From an uncultured Lachnospiraceae bacterium (GTDB lineage: Bacteria; Bacillota; Clostridia; Lachnospirales; Lachnospiraceae), in the NCBI GenBank assembly GCA_947644545.1, contig CANRZW010000026.1, forward strand, positions 1 through 52,839: a stretch of DNA of 52,839 nt, given 5' to 3'. Under the pieces are notes generated by a model. The model had not been told where the DNA came from. It saw nothing but the letters and a program-made list of their open reading frames with translations, and did not search any database. Below are positions 25,955-34,787 of this stretch, in pieces. Each line of letters begins with the position of its first letter. Position 1 is the first letter of the stretch. The position numbers and the translations under genes were made by a program.

Positions 25955-27637
25955 ATGTTACAAAGTTTACATGTGAAGAACCTGGCCTTGATTGATGAGG
26001 TTGAGGTGAATTTCGGGGAAGGACTGAATATCCTGACGGGTGAAACCGGTGCGGGAAAGTCTATTATCATCGGTTCCATCAACCTTGCTTTGGGAGGTAA
26101 AGCGGATAAGGATCTGATCCGTACAGGGGCGGAGTATGCGCTGGTAGAGCTTGTTTTTACGGTGGAGCAGGCGCAGCAGGTGAAGGCCATAGAGGAACTG
26201 GATCTGCCTGTGGAGGACGGGCAGGTCATCCTGCAGCGAAGGATCATGCCAAGCCGCAATGTCTGTAAGGTGTGCGGGGAGACGGTGACCGCCAGGCAGT
26301 TGAAGCAGCTGGCAGAGATCCTGATCGATATTCACGGGCAGCACGAACATCAGTCATTGCTTAAGCCCGTTAAGCAGTTAGAGATATTGGATGCCTATGC
26401 AGGAGAGGAGCTGCATCCCTTGAAGGAAGCCCTGCGGGCTGCTTATGGCGAATACCGGAAGGCGGTTGAAGAGTTAACGCAGAACGAAGTCGATGAAGAG
26501 ACCCGTAAGAGAGAGGCGGCATTGGCAGAATTTGAATGTCAGGAGATTGAAGAAGCGGCGCTTGTACCGGGAGAGGACGACGAAGTCGAGCAGACGTTCC
26601 AGAGACTCGTCAATGGCCAGAAGATCAGGGATGCCGTCAGTATCGCGCACGGATTGTGCGGGTATGAGGAAAATGGCGGCGGCAATCACATAGGAAGGGC
26701 GCTGCGGGAGATCAGATCCGTAGCGGCTTATGATGATGCCCTGAGGGAATTTGAACAACAGCTGCTGGACATCGACAGTCTGTTAAATGATTATAACAGG
26801 GGGATCGCGGATTATCTGTCAGAATTGGAATTTGACGGAGAACTTTTTGACTATACGGAGAAACGTCTGAATCTGATCAATCATTTGAAGGCAAAATACG
26901 GCAATACGATACAGGACATCCTTTCCTATCACGATCAGGCAGAGAGTATGCTTGAAAAGTACAGGGACTACGATACGTATCGCATGGAATTGGCAAAACG
27001 GGCAGATACTTTAAAGGAAGAAGTATCTGCGATCTGTACGGAGATATCGAAGATCCGCAGCCTGTATGCGGACAGGCTGTCGGATAAGATGCGAACGGCG
27101 CTCGTTGACCTGAACTTTCAGGAGGTTGCCTTTGAGATCCAGGTTACACCATCCGCGGAACAGATCAGCGCAAACGGTTTCGATAAAGTGACCTTTTTGA
27201 TCTCGACCAATACAGGGGAGAGGCTCAGGGAACTGGCACAGGTGGCAAGCGGCGGTGAGCTTTCGCGTATTATGCTCGCGCTTAAGACGGTGCTTGCGGA
27301 CAAGGATGAGATTGAGACGTTGATCTTTGACGAGATTGATACCGGTATCAGCGGAAAGACGGCATGGAAGGTCTCCGAAAAAATGGGAATTCTTGGCAGA
27401 GGCCATCAGCTGATCTGTATCACGCATCTTCCTCAGATTGCCGCGATGTCAGACAGACATTTCTGTATAGAAAAGAAAGTGGAAGACAAGCGTTCTGTCA
27501 CGGTGATCAGGAAACTGGAAGAAGAAGAGAGCGTTGAGGAGATGGCAAGAATGCTGGGCAGCGCCTGCATAACGGAGAATGTCAGGAACAACGCGAGAGA
27601 AATGAAAGAATTGGCAAGAAAAACAAAGCAAATTTAA
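25955..27637 (+). CDS. recN: DNA repair protein RecN
   Basis: SMC-like ATPase of about 560 residues used in double-strand break repair. Walker A GETGAGKSIIIG near the N-terminus, the IDIHGQHEHQSL hallmark, a central coiled coil, the signature VASGGELSRIMLALK, and Walker B LIFDEIDTGISG. The start at 25955 is fixed by MLQSLHVKNLALIDEV and by GAGGTG 5 nt upstream; the frame is open 63 bp further 5' without a ribosome site. A hairpin terminator follows 29 bp after the stop. Confidence 0.96.
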   Translation: MLQSLHVKNLALIDEVEVNFGEGLNILTGETGAGKSIIIGSINLALGGKADKDLIRTGAEYALVELVFTVEQAQQVKAIEELDLPVEDGQVILQRRIMPSRNVCKVCGETVTARQLKQLAEILIDIHGQHEHQSLLKPVKQLEILDAYAGEELHPLKEALRAAYGEYRKAVEELTQNEVDEETRKREAALAEFECQEIEEAALVPGEDDEVEQTFQRLVNGQKIRDAVSIAHGLCGYEENGGGNHIGRALREIRSVAAYDDALREFEQQLLDIDSLLNDYNRGIADYLSELEFDGELFDYTEKRLNLINHLKAKYGNTIQDILSYHDQAESMLEKYRDYDTYRMELAKRADTLKEEVSAICTEISKIRSLYADRLSDKMRTALVDLNFQEVAFEIQVTPSAEQISANGFDKVTFLISTNTGERLRELAQVASGGELSRIMLALKTVLADKDEIETLIFDEIDTGISGKTAWKVSEKMGILGRGHQLICITHLPQIAAMSDRHFCIEKKVEDKRSVTVIRKLEEEESVEEMARMLGSACITENVRNNAREMKELARKTKQI

Positions 27638-27658
27638 ATTAAAATCAAAAAATTTTCA

Positions 27659-27665
27659 CATACTA
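27659..27665 (+). promoter_or_regulatory. Possible forespore (sigma-G/F) -10 box for spoIVB
   Basis: CATACTA matches the -10 consensus of sigma-G and sigma-F. The -35 region 16-18 bp upstream (AAATTTAAATTAA) lacks a clear GAATA. spoIVB is a sigma-G gene in Bacillus, which makes the site credible, but the sequence alone is not decisive. Confidence 0.35.
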
Positions 27666-27666
27666 G

Positions 27667-27696
27667 AAAGGACATGCAAAACGTATGTCCTTTTTT
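27667..27696 (+). terminator. Rho-independent terminator after recN
   Basis: AAAGGACAT (27667-27675) pairs perfectly with ATGTCCTTT (27685-27693), with a 9-nt loop, and the descending arm runs directly into a TTTTTTTT tract ending at 27696. Confidence 0.9.
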
Positions 27697-27730
27697 CCAT
27701 GAAGAGAATAAAAGATGGGAGATGTGAAAA

Positions 27731-29083
27731 TTGGATCGATTAATTGAGATGACAGAGCATCAGGAAAGAAGATACAGGATCTTCTTATATATAATACTTA
27801 TAGCAGCCACGATCGCTCTTACCATAACCGTTTATCTGACTTATTGGGATAAGATTCCGTCAACCATTAAGATTCGTGCAGGGGTAGAGCAGGAGCTGGA
27901 TTTCAAGGTTCCTGTATCGGGAAAGATCTATCGTATCAAAGAAGAGGCTGTGACTCCGGCGGCCTCCCTGCCGGGCGCCGGTCAAGGCGATGGGGCAGGC
28001 GGTACGGCAGAAGATACAGCTGGCAGCATAGAGAGCATTCCCATCGATTTTGCACATAAAGTAAAAGTCAAGGCTAATGCGATTGATACTTATCAGATGG
28101 ATCTGAAACTGTTCGGTGTCCTGCCGTATAAAAATGTGGATGTAGAAGTGATCCAAGATAAGATGCTCATACCGTCCGGCATTCCTATCGGTATTTATGT
28201 CAAGACAAGCGGTGTGCTGGTGGTTGGAATCGGGGAATTTGAGAATGCGGAGGGAAAGAAGGTGTCTCCCGCAAAATATGCCTTGCAGAAGGGGGATTAT
28301 ATCCTGCAGGTAAACGGTGAGTCCATGGAGAATAAGAAGCATTTTATCAGAACGGTAGAAGCTTCGGAAGGGGAATCCATGGTCCTTACGATCAAACGAA
28401 ACAATGAAACAACAGAGGTTATGGTGACGCCGGATGCGAACCAGAATAAAGAATGGAAGATGGGAATCTGGATCAGGGATAATGCGCAGGGGATCGGCAC
28501 CATGACGTATGAGGATACGGACAGCTCCTTCGGGGCGCTTGGACATGGCATCAACGATGTGGATACCTCTCTGCTGATGAACCTGGAGGAGGGCACTCTC
28601 TACAGGACCGAGATCGTGGGCATTACCAGAGGCTCTAACGGTAATCCGGGAGAATTAACGGGGTTTATCGAATATGACAGCGACAATGTGATCGGAGAGA
28701 TCACGGAGAATACGGAGGAAGGGATCTTCGGTGTCTGTGATACCGAAAAGGAGGAAGTTTCTTCCCTTGAACCGATCCCGATCGCCTTAAAGCAGGAGAT
28801 TGAGCTGGGACCGGCACAGATTATCTGTTCCGTAACCGGGACGCCGGAGTTCTACGATGTCGAGATCGTGGAAGTGAATCTGGATCGGGACAATATAAAC
28901 AGAGGGATCGTCGTACAGGTAGTGGATGAGAAACTGCTGACACTGACCGGCGGGATTATACAGGGGATGAGCGGCAGCCCGATCATCCAGAATGGTAAGC
29001 TGGTGGGAGCGGTGACTCATGTATTGGTTCAGGATTCCGCGAGAGGATACGGAATTTTTATTGAGGAGATGTTGGGACATTAG
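27731..29083 (+). CDS. spoIVB: SpoIVB peptidase
   Basis: 450-residue S55 serine peptidase, made in the forespore and acting in the intermembrane space to trigger pro-sigma-K processing. N-terminal membrane anchor (IFLYIILIAATIALTITVYLTYW), PDZ domain at about residues 155-230 (VLVVGIGEFENAEGKKVSPAKYALQKGDYILQVNG), catalytic His in GALGHGIND and Ser in GMSGSPIIQNGKLVGAVTHV. TTG start at 27731 with GGGAG upstream; ATG 27749 is possible. A linker rich in Gly and Ala (residues about 78-98) separates anchor and PDZ. In most spore formers spo0A comes next; here it does not. Confidence 0.96.
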   Translation: MDRLIEMTEHQERRYRIFLYIILIAATIALTITVYLTYWDKIPSTIKIRAGVEQELDFKVPVSGKIYRIKEEAVTPAASLPGAGQGDGAGGTAEDTAGSIESIPIDFAHKVKVKANAIDTYQMDLKLFGVLPYKNVDVEVIQDKMLIPSGIPIGIYVKTSGVLVVGIGEFENAEGKKVSPAKYALQKGDYILQVNGESMENKKHFIRTVEASEGESMVLTIKRNNETTEVMVTPDANQNKEWKMGIWIRDNAQGIGTMTYEDTDSSFGALGHGINDVDTSLLMNLEEGTLYRTEIVGITRGSNGNPGELTGFIEYDSDNVIGEITENTEEGIFGVCDTEKEEVSSLEPIPIALKQEIELGPAQIICSVTGTPEFYDVEIVEVNLDRDNINRGIVVQVVDEKLLTLTGGIIQGMSGSPIIQNGKLVGAVTHVLVQDSARGYGIFIEEMLGH

Positions 29084-29107
29084 ATCGGAAAAAGAAAAGG
29101 TATCATG

Positions 29108-29160
29108 ACTGCGTAGAACATGGAGAAGGATCAGCCGATGTTCTGCGCAGTTATTCTTTA
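29108..29160 (+). terminator. Rho-independent terminator after spoIVB
   Basis: ACTGCGTAGAACAT (29108-29121) pairs with ATGTTCTGCGCAGT (29138-29151), a 14-bp stem with one G-T pair, followed by TATTCTTTATT. It closes the sporulation block. Confidence 0.85.
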
Positions 29161-29188
29161 TTCCTGCTTCGGTATAGAGGAGGTAAAA

Positions 29189-29245
29189 ATGACGAAAAAC
29201 AAGGGCAAAAAGGAAGAAACTTGTAAAAAAGCAACAAAAGTTTAA
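29189..29245 (+). CDS. Possible 18-residue Lys-rich mini-ORF
   Basis: ATG at 29189 preceded by AGAGGAGGT with 4-5 nt spacing, as strong a ribosome site as any in the window, then MTKNKGKKEETCKKATKV and a TAA stop. It lies between the spoIVB terminator and the sugar-transporter promoter, with no promoter of its own that I can see. It may be a real micro-protein, a leader peptide or the remnant 5' end of a lost gene. No homologue is recognised. Confidence 0.35.
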   Translation: MTKNKGKKEETCKKATKV

Positions 29246-29254
29246 AATGCGCAA

Positions 29255-29292
29255 TTGCTATGAGCGGTCAGCAGTTAGTACAATTTAATTGT
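29255..29292 (+). promoter_or_regulatory. Promoter and palindromic operator of the sugar ABC operon
   Basis: TTGCTA (29255-29260) and TACAAT (29279-29284) are 18 bp apart. The palindrome ACAATT-T-AATTGT (29280-29292) overlaps the -10 and the presumed start site, a typical place for a repressor or activator site. The lipoprotein gene starts about 36 bp downstream. Confidence 0.45.
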
Positions 29293-29327
29293 AAATGGAA
29301 ACTTTTTTGACAAAAGGAGAGGGTAGG

Positions 29328-31070
29328 ATGAAGAAAAGAAGAGTACTCAGTATTATGATGATGCAATCTCTTATCCTGGCAAGTCTTGCAGGATGTGGAG
29401 GAAATGCCGCGGACGGCGGTGCTGCTGAGAAACCGGCGGCGGAGGAAAGCCCGGCGGCATCAGAGGAGCAGGAGAGCGCAGAGGCGTCAGGTGAGGCAGC
29501 GGAGAGTGCGGATCCTTTCGGAAAATATGAGGATGGGCTGGAGATTCACTTTGCGAGGCAGGTAGACGAAAATATGTATGACAATGCCCTTGCAAATCTT
29601 CCGGGCCAGTCTGTGGAAGAGAACATGTGGCTGGATACTTATAAGGAAGAGATCGGGGTTCAGGTTGTCTACGACTGGTATGTAAAGGGCAGGACGGAGT
29701 ATGAGCAGAAGGTGAATGTGACCATAGCCAGCGGGGAACTGCCGGACGTGATGGAAGTTACCGCTTCTCAGATGATGCAGCTTGCCGATGCAGGACTGAT
29801 CTGGGATATGACGGAGGTATTTGATACTTATGCATCTGACTTTACGAAAAGCGTGATGATGCAGGAGGGGGACACCGCTTTTGTTGCGGCGCAGAAGGAC
29901 GGGATGCTGTGCGGGATACCGGAATCTGCCGGCGCCAGCGATTCTGTTGATCTGATGTGGATCCGTCAGGACTGGCTTGAGAACCTGGGATTATCACAGC
30001 CCAAGACAATAGACGAACTGATTAATGTGATCGAGAAGTTTACGACGGATGATCCTGACGGGAACGGTGTGGATGACACATACGGCCTCGGTGTGACAGG
30101 TTCTCCTAACGTTCTTACAAGGAATTACGGAAGTCTGGTAGGTTTCTTTGATGCATTTGGCGCGCATCCGACGATCTGGGTAGAGAAGGATGGCGAGCTG
30201 GTATACGGCGGTATTCAGCCGGAATGTAAGGAAGCGCTGGTTAAGTTGCAGGAGCTTTATAAAAAGGGCTGTATCGATCCGGAGTTTGGTGTTATGGATT
30301 CCTCCAAGGCCGGTGAGACCGCTGCGGCAGGAAAGTGCGGTGTGACTTATGGACAGCAGTGGCTGCCGCTTGTTTACTTTCATTCCAATTACAGTCTTGA
30401 CAATAACGCACTGTGGACGGCTTATGAACCGGTATCCCTAAGTGGAGACCCGGCGGAAGTTTCCGCAGAAGTGGGTGTCTCCAGATGGCTTGTTGTAAAT
30501 AAGAATTTCGAGCATCCGGAAGCCGTTGTGAAGATGGCGAATGTGTTTATCGAAAAGTGCTGGGGTGAAACAGGAGATAACGGTAAATATTATGCACCGC
30601 CGGAAGCAGAGAGTATTTGGAAATTATCACCTGTGCAGACACAGATGCCTCTGAAGAACGTAATGGCGTTCCGGGATATCGAAGCAGCCAAAGCAAGTGA
30701 CGCCACCGATTCCTTAAACGGAGAAGCGAAGTCTATCTGGGATAAGCTGGACAGACATTATTCGGGAGAAGGCAGCAGTATGGAATGGGGCTGGGAGAGA
30801 ATCTACGGTCCGGACCCGAGTTCCTATTCGGCGATCGATCGTATGATCTCGGAAGATCGAATTTATATCAATCGTTTCTCGGGTGCACCTACCGAGACCA
30901 TGACCGAGAAAATGTCTACGCTGGAATCTATGCGGGACGAAACCTTTACGAAGATCATCATGGGTGAGTCTCCGATCGAAGAGTTTGACGCTTTCGTAGA
31001 GAGCTTCAATAAGTTAGGCGGAGAACAGATCACGGCAGAGGTTAATGAGTGGTATGCGACAGCGAAGTAA
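29328..31070 (+). CDS. Extracellular solute-binding lipoprotein (LplA-like sugar ABC transporter)
   Basis: About 580 residues. Lipobox LASLAGC near residue 20 anchors it outside the membrane; an Ala/Glu-rich linker (residues 25-60) follows. The large mature domain belongs to the long-type (family 1) solute-binding proteins that serve complex oligosaccharides (LplA-like). A DPDGNGVDDTYG block (about 233-244) is the calcium-loop-like motif common in this group. The start at 29328 has AAGGAGA 7 nt upstream. It is first in an operon with two permeases, and a hairpin separates it from them, which usually raises binding-protein yield. Confidence 0.92.
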   Translation: MKKRRVLSIMMMQSLILASLAGCGGNAADGGAAEKPAAEESPAASEEQESAEASGEAAESADPFGKYEDGLEIHFARQVDENMYDNALANLPGQSVEENMWLDTYKEEIGVQVVYDWYVKGRTEYEQKVNVTIASGELPDVMEVTASQMMQLADAGLIWDMTEVFDTYASDFTKSVMMQEGDTAFVAAQKDGMLCGIPESAGASDSVDLMWIRQDWLENLGLSQPKTIDELINVIEKFTTDDPDGNGVDDTYGLGVTGSPNVLTRNYGSLVGFFDAFGAHPTIWVEKDGELVYGGIQPECKEALVKLQELYKKGCIDPEFGVMDSSKAGETAAAGKCGVTYGQQWLPLVYFHSNYSLDNNALWTAYEPVSLSGDPAEVSAEVGVSRWLVVNKNFEHPEAVVKMANVFIEKCWGETGDNGKYYAPPEAESIWKLSPVQTQMPLKNVMAFRDIEAAKASDATDSLNGEAKSIWDKLDRHYSGEGSSMEWGWERIYGPDPSSYSAIDRMISEDRIYINRFSGAPTETMTEKMSTLESMRDETFTKIIMGESPIEEFDAFVESFNKLGGEQITAEVNEWYATAK

Positions 31071-31121
31071 TCGTGACGGGAAGATCTGAGAATCAGTGGT
31101 TGCAAGTACCATAGTTTAGGG

Positions 31122-31149
31122 CACAAGGGCAGTTGTTTCTGCCCTTGTG
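31122..31149 (+). terminator. Intra-operon hairpin after the binding-protein gene
   Basis: CACAAGGGCAG (31122-31132) pairs perfectly with CTGCCCTTGTG (31139-31149), loop TTGTTT. Only TTGATC follows, so it is likely a leaky terminator or a 3' stabilizing hairpin allowing more binding protein than permease. Confidence 0.7.
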
Positions 31150-31190
31150 TTGATCAATCATAAGAAGCAATTGTCGGAAGGGAGGGCAAA

Positions 31191-32114
31191 ATGAAGAAAG
31201 AAAAGATGCAGAGAAGACAAGTCCGGTTGAAGAAGGAGCTTCCTTTTCACTTGATGCTTCTGCCGGGTGTTCTCTTTACTTTTATATTCAGTTATATTCC
31301 AATGGCCGGGATGGTCATTGCTTTTCAGAAGTTTATACCGGCCAAGGGTCTGTTCGGGGATCAGAAATGGATCGGATTTGAAAATTTCACCTATCTGTTT
31401 AACATGCCGGGAGCGCTTGCGGCATTGAGGAATACGATCAGCATTGCTTTTTGGAAGATCATTCTTTCACTTGTGGTCCCGATTATTGTGGCGATCCTTT
31501 TGAATGAGGTGAGGTCGTCCAAATTCCGCAGAACGATTCAGACGGCGATCTATCTGCCTTATTTCCTGTCCTGGGTCATCTTCAGCGGTGTTCTGCTCGA
31601 TATTCTGTCACCATCCAGCGGTATCGTTAACGCTTTCCTGAATTTACTGGGAATGGATTCCATTTTCTTTCTGGGAGATAACAGGTATTTTCAGTCTACG
31701 ATCATCTGGACGGATATCTGGAAAGGGTTTGGATTCGGGACGATCGTCTATCTGGCAGCTATTACAGGAATCGATCAGAGTCTGTATGAGGCAGCGACGA
31801 TGGATGGTGCGGGACGGTTCCGTAAGATGTGGCATATCACATTGCCGGGTATGAGGATGATTATCGTACTGATGGCGGTATTGTCTCTGGGTAATATTCT
31901 GAATGCCGGATTTGATCAGATCTGGAACCTGATCAGCCCGCAGGTGTATGAGACGGGAGATGTCATCGATACGTTTATTTACCGGATCGGTATGATAGAC
32001 GCGCAGTTTGGTCCGGCCACGGCGATGGGTGTCTTTAAGTCGGCCGTATCCTGTTTCTTTATTTCCGTATCCTATTATCTGGCGTATAAACTGTTTGATT
32101 ACAGAGTCTTCTAG
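31191..32114 (+). CDS. Sugar ABC transporter permease (LplB-like)
   Basis: 307-residue inner membrane subunit with six helices, starting FHLMLLPGVLFTFIFSYIPMAGMVIAFQKF, typical of LplB/YtcP-type systems. The cytoplasmic EAA loop reads YEAATMDGAGRFRKMWHITLPGM (about residues 199-221), the coupling site for an ATPase. GGGAGGGC precedes the ATG. No ATPase gene is in the operon, so a shared MsmX-type ATPase encoded elsewhere is expected. Confidence 0.92.
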   Translation: MKKEKMQRRQVRLKKELPFHLMLLPGVLFTFIFSYIPMAGMVIAFQKFIPAKGLFGDQKWIGFENFTYLFNMPGALAALRNTISIAFWKIILSLVVPIIVAILLNEVRSSKFRRTIQTAIYLPYFLSWVIFSGVLLDILSPSSGIVNAFLNLLGMDSIFFLGDNRYFQSTIIWTDIWKGFGFGTIVYLAAITGIDQSLYEAATMDGAGRFRKMWHITLPGMRMIIVLMAVLSLGNILNAGFDQIWNLISPQVYETGDVIDTFIYRIGMIDAQFGPATAMGVFKSAVSCFFISVSYYLAYKLFDYRVF

Positions 32115-32124
32115 GAGGTGCAGA

Positions 32125-33033
32125 ATGGCGAAAAAGGAACCTCAAACAACTAAAATTAAGATGTCTGCGGCGGATAAGGTATTCCATGCAGGGAATACAA
32201 TATTTCTGATCGTGCTGGCGCTTATCTGTATTCTGCCGATTCTTAACATCCTGGCGATATCGCTTAGCGGAAACGCCTCCGTGACGGCAGGTCTGGTCAC
32301 CCTGTGGCCGGTTGATTTTACCTTAAATTCCTATAAGTATGTCGCTGCAAGGGTTGATTTCTGGCGGTCTATGGGAGTATCGCTTCTGCGCTGTGTGCTG
32401 GGCGTATCTGTCAATGTCTTTATGTGCGTGATCACGGCCTATCCCTTATCCAAGAGTACGCACAGATTCAGGGCCAGAACGGCCTATGCCTGGTTTTTCT
32501 TTCTGACCATGCTGTTAAACGGCGGCTTGATACCGTGGTTTATGACGATTAAGAGTCTGAATCTTCTGGGGACGATATGGGCGCTGGTGCTTCCGGGAGC
32601 AGTACCGGTATTCAGTGTTGTTCTGATGCTGAATTTCTTCCGGGGGATCCCGGAGGAACTGGAGGAGGCGGCGGTGATGGATGGTGCCGGGCAGTGGACG
32701 ATCATGTCGAAGATCTATGTACCGCTTTCCAAGGCATCCATGGCGACGATCTGCCTGTTCGCCATCGTGCACCACTGGAACTCCTGGTTTGACGGTATTA
32801 TCCTGATGAACAGGCCGACTCAGTATCCGCTGCAGAGTTATCTGCAGACGATCGTGATCCAGTCAAGCTTAACTTCCGGTTCTTCCATAGACTGGGAGAC
32901 TCTGGTTTCCGTCTCTGACCGAACCATAAAATGCTCGCAGATCTTTCTGTCCATCATTCCGATTATGCTGGTATATCCCTTTTTACAGAAATATTTTGTA
33001 AAGGGTATGGTACTCGGTTCTGTGAAAGGATAG
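32125..33033 (+). CDS. Sugar ABC transporter permease (LplC/YtcP-like)
   Basis: 302-residue second permease, six helices, EAA loop LEEAAVMDGAGQWTIMSKIYVPLS. Family end motif LVYPFLQKYFVKGMVLGSVKG is present. AGGAGGTG overlaps the stop codon of the upstream permease (10-bp gap), so the two are tightly coupled. The frame is open further upstream, but the start at 32125 is clear from the ribosome site. Confidence 0.93.
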   Translation: MAKKEPQTTKIKMSAADKVFHAGNTIFLIVLALICILPILNILAISLSGNASVTAGLVTLWPVDFTLNSYKYVAARVDFWRSMGVSLLRCVLGVSVNVFMCVITAYPLSKSTHRFRARTAYAWFFFLTMLLNGGLIPWFMTIKSLNLLGTIWALVLPGAVPVFSVVLMLNFFRGIPEELEEAAVMDGAGQWTIMSKIYVPLSKASMATICLFAIVHHWNSWFDGIILMNRPTQYPLQSYLQTIVIQSSLTSGSSIDWETLVSVSDRTIKCSQIFLSIIPIMLVYPFLQKYFVKGMVLGSVKG

Positions 33034-33041
33034 AGGCAGCA

Positions 33042-34787
33042 ATGAAAATGATCTTCAAGTTAAAGACATCCCGTAAGTTATTAGGGTCGGTCATTTTCGT
33101 GTGTATTGGGTTCTATGTGATGGGAATACTGGGAAATGCATACAGCCGGCATATTCTGTTGGAGCAGATGCTTGGCAGTCTGGACGCTCAGGCTGCCTTC
33201 ATACAAAGCAGAATGGAGCAGGATATTGACAGCCTGCTAAAGATCCAGAATACGGTGCTTATTGATTTGAATACTTCAAAACTCAATGTTCTATGGGGCG
33301 GAGCAGGTAAATACGAGAATACACTGCTGATCAAGAGAATATCCGGGCGTCTGTCTGAGATCAAAGAAATGTATACGATCGTGGATAAGGCGGAAATGTA
33401 TTATCCGCGTAAGGGGATCGTGATCAGCGACTCGCAGCCGATCATGCGGCATTATGAAGGGGATAAGTACTATGATTACCGGATGATTAATGCGGATCAG
33501 GAGGAGGGAATCGTATTTACCTCTTATTTTCCTGCGCAGGCGTTGAAAGGAGAGGGCAGAAATGCTGCATACTACTGCAGGATCACTCTGTCACCGGAGT
33601 CTTTGAATCTTGCGCTGAACGATCTGCTGGGAGAAGGGGAAGAAAGTATCTATCTGCTCTCGGAAGAGGGGAATATGTTATCCGCTTCCGGCGGGAATTT
33701 CACAGAAACGGAAGCGGATACGGTCAGATTGGAAGCGGTAAGGACATACCTAGCGGAACATAAGGATGCGCAGTCTTTCAGAATGCAGGGGGAGGAATTG
33801 GTATCCTGCATCTACAGTGCAAGAACCGGGGTATGGATCGTTTACCTTTGCCCTGACAGTGTGATCAGCAAGCCGTTATCCTTCTTCTTGTTGTTGAACG
33901 CCGGGTTAACGCTGTTAGTCATTGTCCTGTTTCTGTCCTATACGTTCTATGTGGAGCGCAAGCTGGTGAAACCTTTGGACAGGATCATGGATGCGATGGA
34001 AGACAGGAACAATCATTACATTATCGAAGAAGATGAAACAGATGAGCTGGCAGTTATTTACCAAAGATATAATCAGGTCATTTCGCATGTGGAGGAACTG
34101 GGCAGAGAAAATCTGGAAATGAAATACCAGGCGCGGCTGGCGGAGTTTCGACAGCTGCAATATCAGATCCGACCTCATTTTCTGTACAACAGTATCTTTA
34201 TGATCTATCGGATGGCGCGTGCGGAGGAGAATGAGACGATTGCTTCCTTTGCCAGGCATTTGTCCAAATACTATCAGTATATAACGAGAACGAATGACTG
34301 CTTTGTCAGTTTGGAGCAGGAAATCGAGCATATCAATGATTATCTGGAGATTCAGAAGGCACGATTCGGCGAGAGGATCCGTGTGGTCATGGAGCCGGTG
34401 TCGGAACAGATGAAAGCCTTAAAGATTATTCCCCTGATATTGCAGCCGTTGGTGGAGAATGCCTATGAGCATGGGATGAAGAACTGCCTGGAAGGAGGGT
34501 TGATCAGGATAGGGACAGAGTACCACAACGGTTATTTCAGCTTCTGTGTCGAAGATAACGGAGACGGATTGAGTGAAAATGAGTTGACGGAATTGAGGCG
34601 AAGGATTAATGTAGAAGAGATTAATTCAGAAGAAATACACGGACTTGCCAATACAAATGCCAGAATCAGGAGATGGTATAAAGGAGAAAGCGGCCTTTAT
34701 GTGGACAGCCGGGAGGATGGCGGCTTTTTGGCGTTGGTTAAAATATTAGTGGAGGAAATCTATGTACAATCTTCTGGTGGTGGATGA
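33042..34787 (+). CDS. YesM-like sensor histidine kinase
   Basis: About 581 residues. Two membrane helices (LLGSVIFVCIGFYVMGIL and FFLLLNAGLTLLVIVLFLSYTFYV at about residues 285-310) bracket an extracellular sensor domain, followed by a HAMP-like segment (VKPLDRIMDAME). The phospho-acceptor His lies in LQYQIRPHFLYNSIF (PF06580 type); the ATPase N box is PLVENAYEHGMKN and the G box DNGDGLS. It starts 8 bp after the permease gene and overlaps the regulator gene by 26 bp. It likely senses the transported sugar or its binding protein. Confidence 0.93.
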   Translation: MKMIFKLKTSRKLLGSVIFVCIGFYVMGILGNAYSRHILLEQMLGSLDAQAAFIQSRMEQDIDSLLKIQNTVLIDLNTSKLNVLWGGAGKYENTLLIKRISGRLSEIKEMYTIVDKAEMYYPRKGIVISDSQPIMRHYEGDKYYDYRMINADQEEGIVFTSYFPAQALKGEGRNAAYYCRITLSPESLNLALNDLLGEGEESIYLLSEEGNMLSASGGNFTETEADTVRLEAVRTYLAEHKDAQSFRMQGEELVSCIYSARTGVWIVYLCPDSVISKPLSFFLLLNAGLTLLVIVLFLSYTFYVERKLVKPLDRIMDAMEDRNNHYIIEEDETDELAVIYQRYNQVISHVEELGRENLEMKYQARLAEFRQLQYQIRPHFLYNSIFMIYRMARAEENETIASFARHLSKYYQYITRTNDCFVSLEQEIEHINDYLEIQKARFGERIRVVMEPVSEQMKALKIIPLILQPLVENAYEHGMKNCLEGGLIRIGTEYHNGYFSFCVEDNGDGLSENELTELRRRINVEEINSEEIHGLANTNARIRRWYKGESGLYVDSREDGGFLALVKILVEEIYVQSSGGG

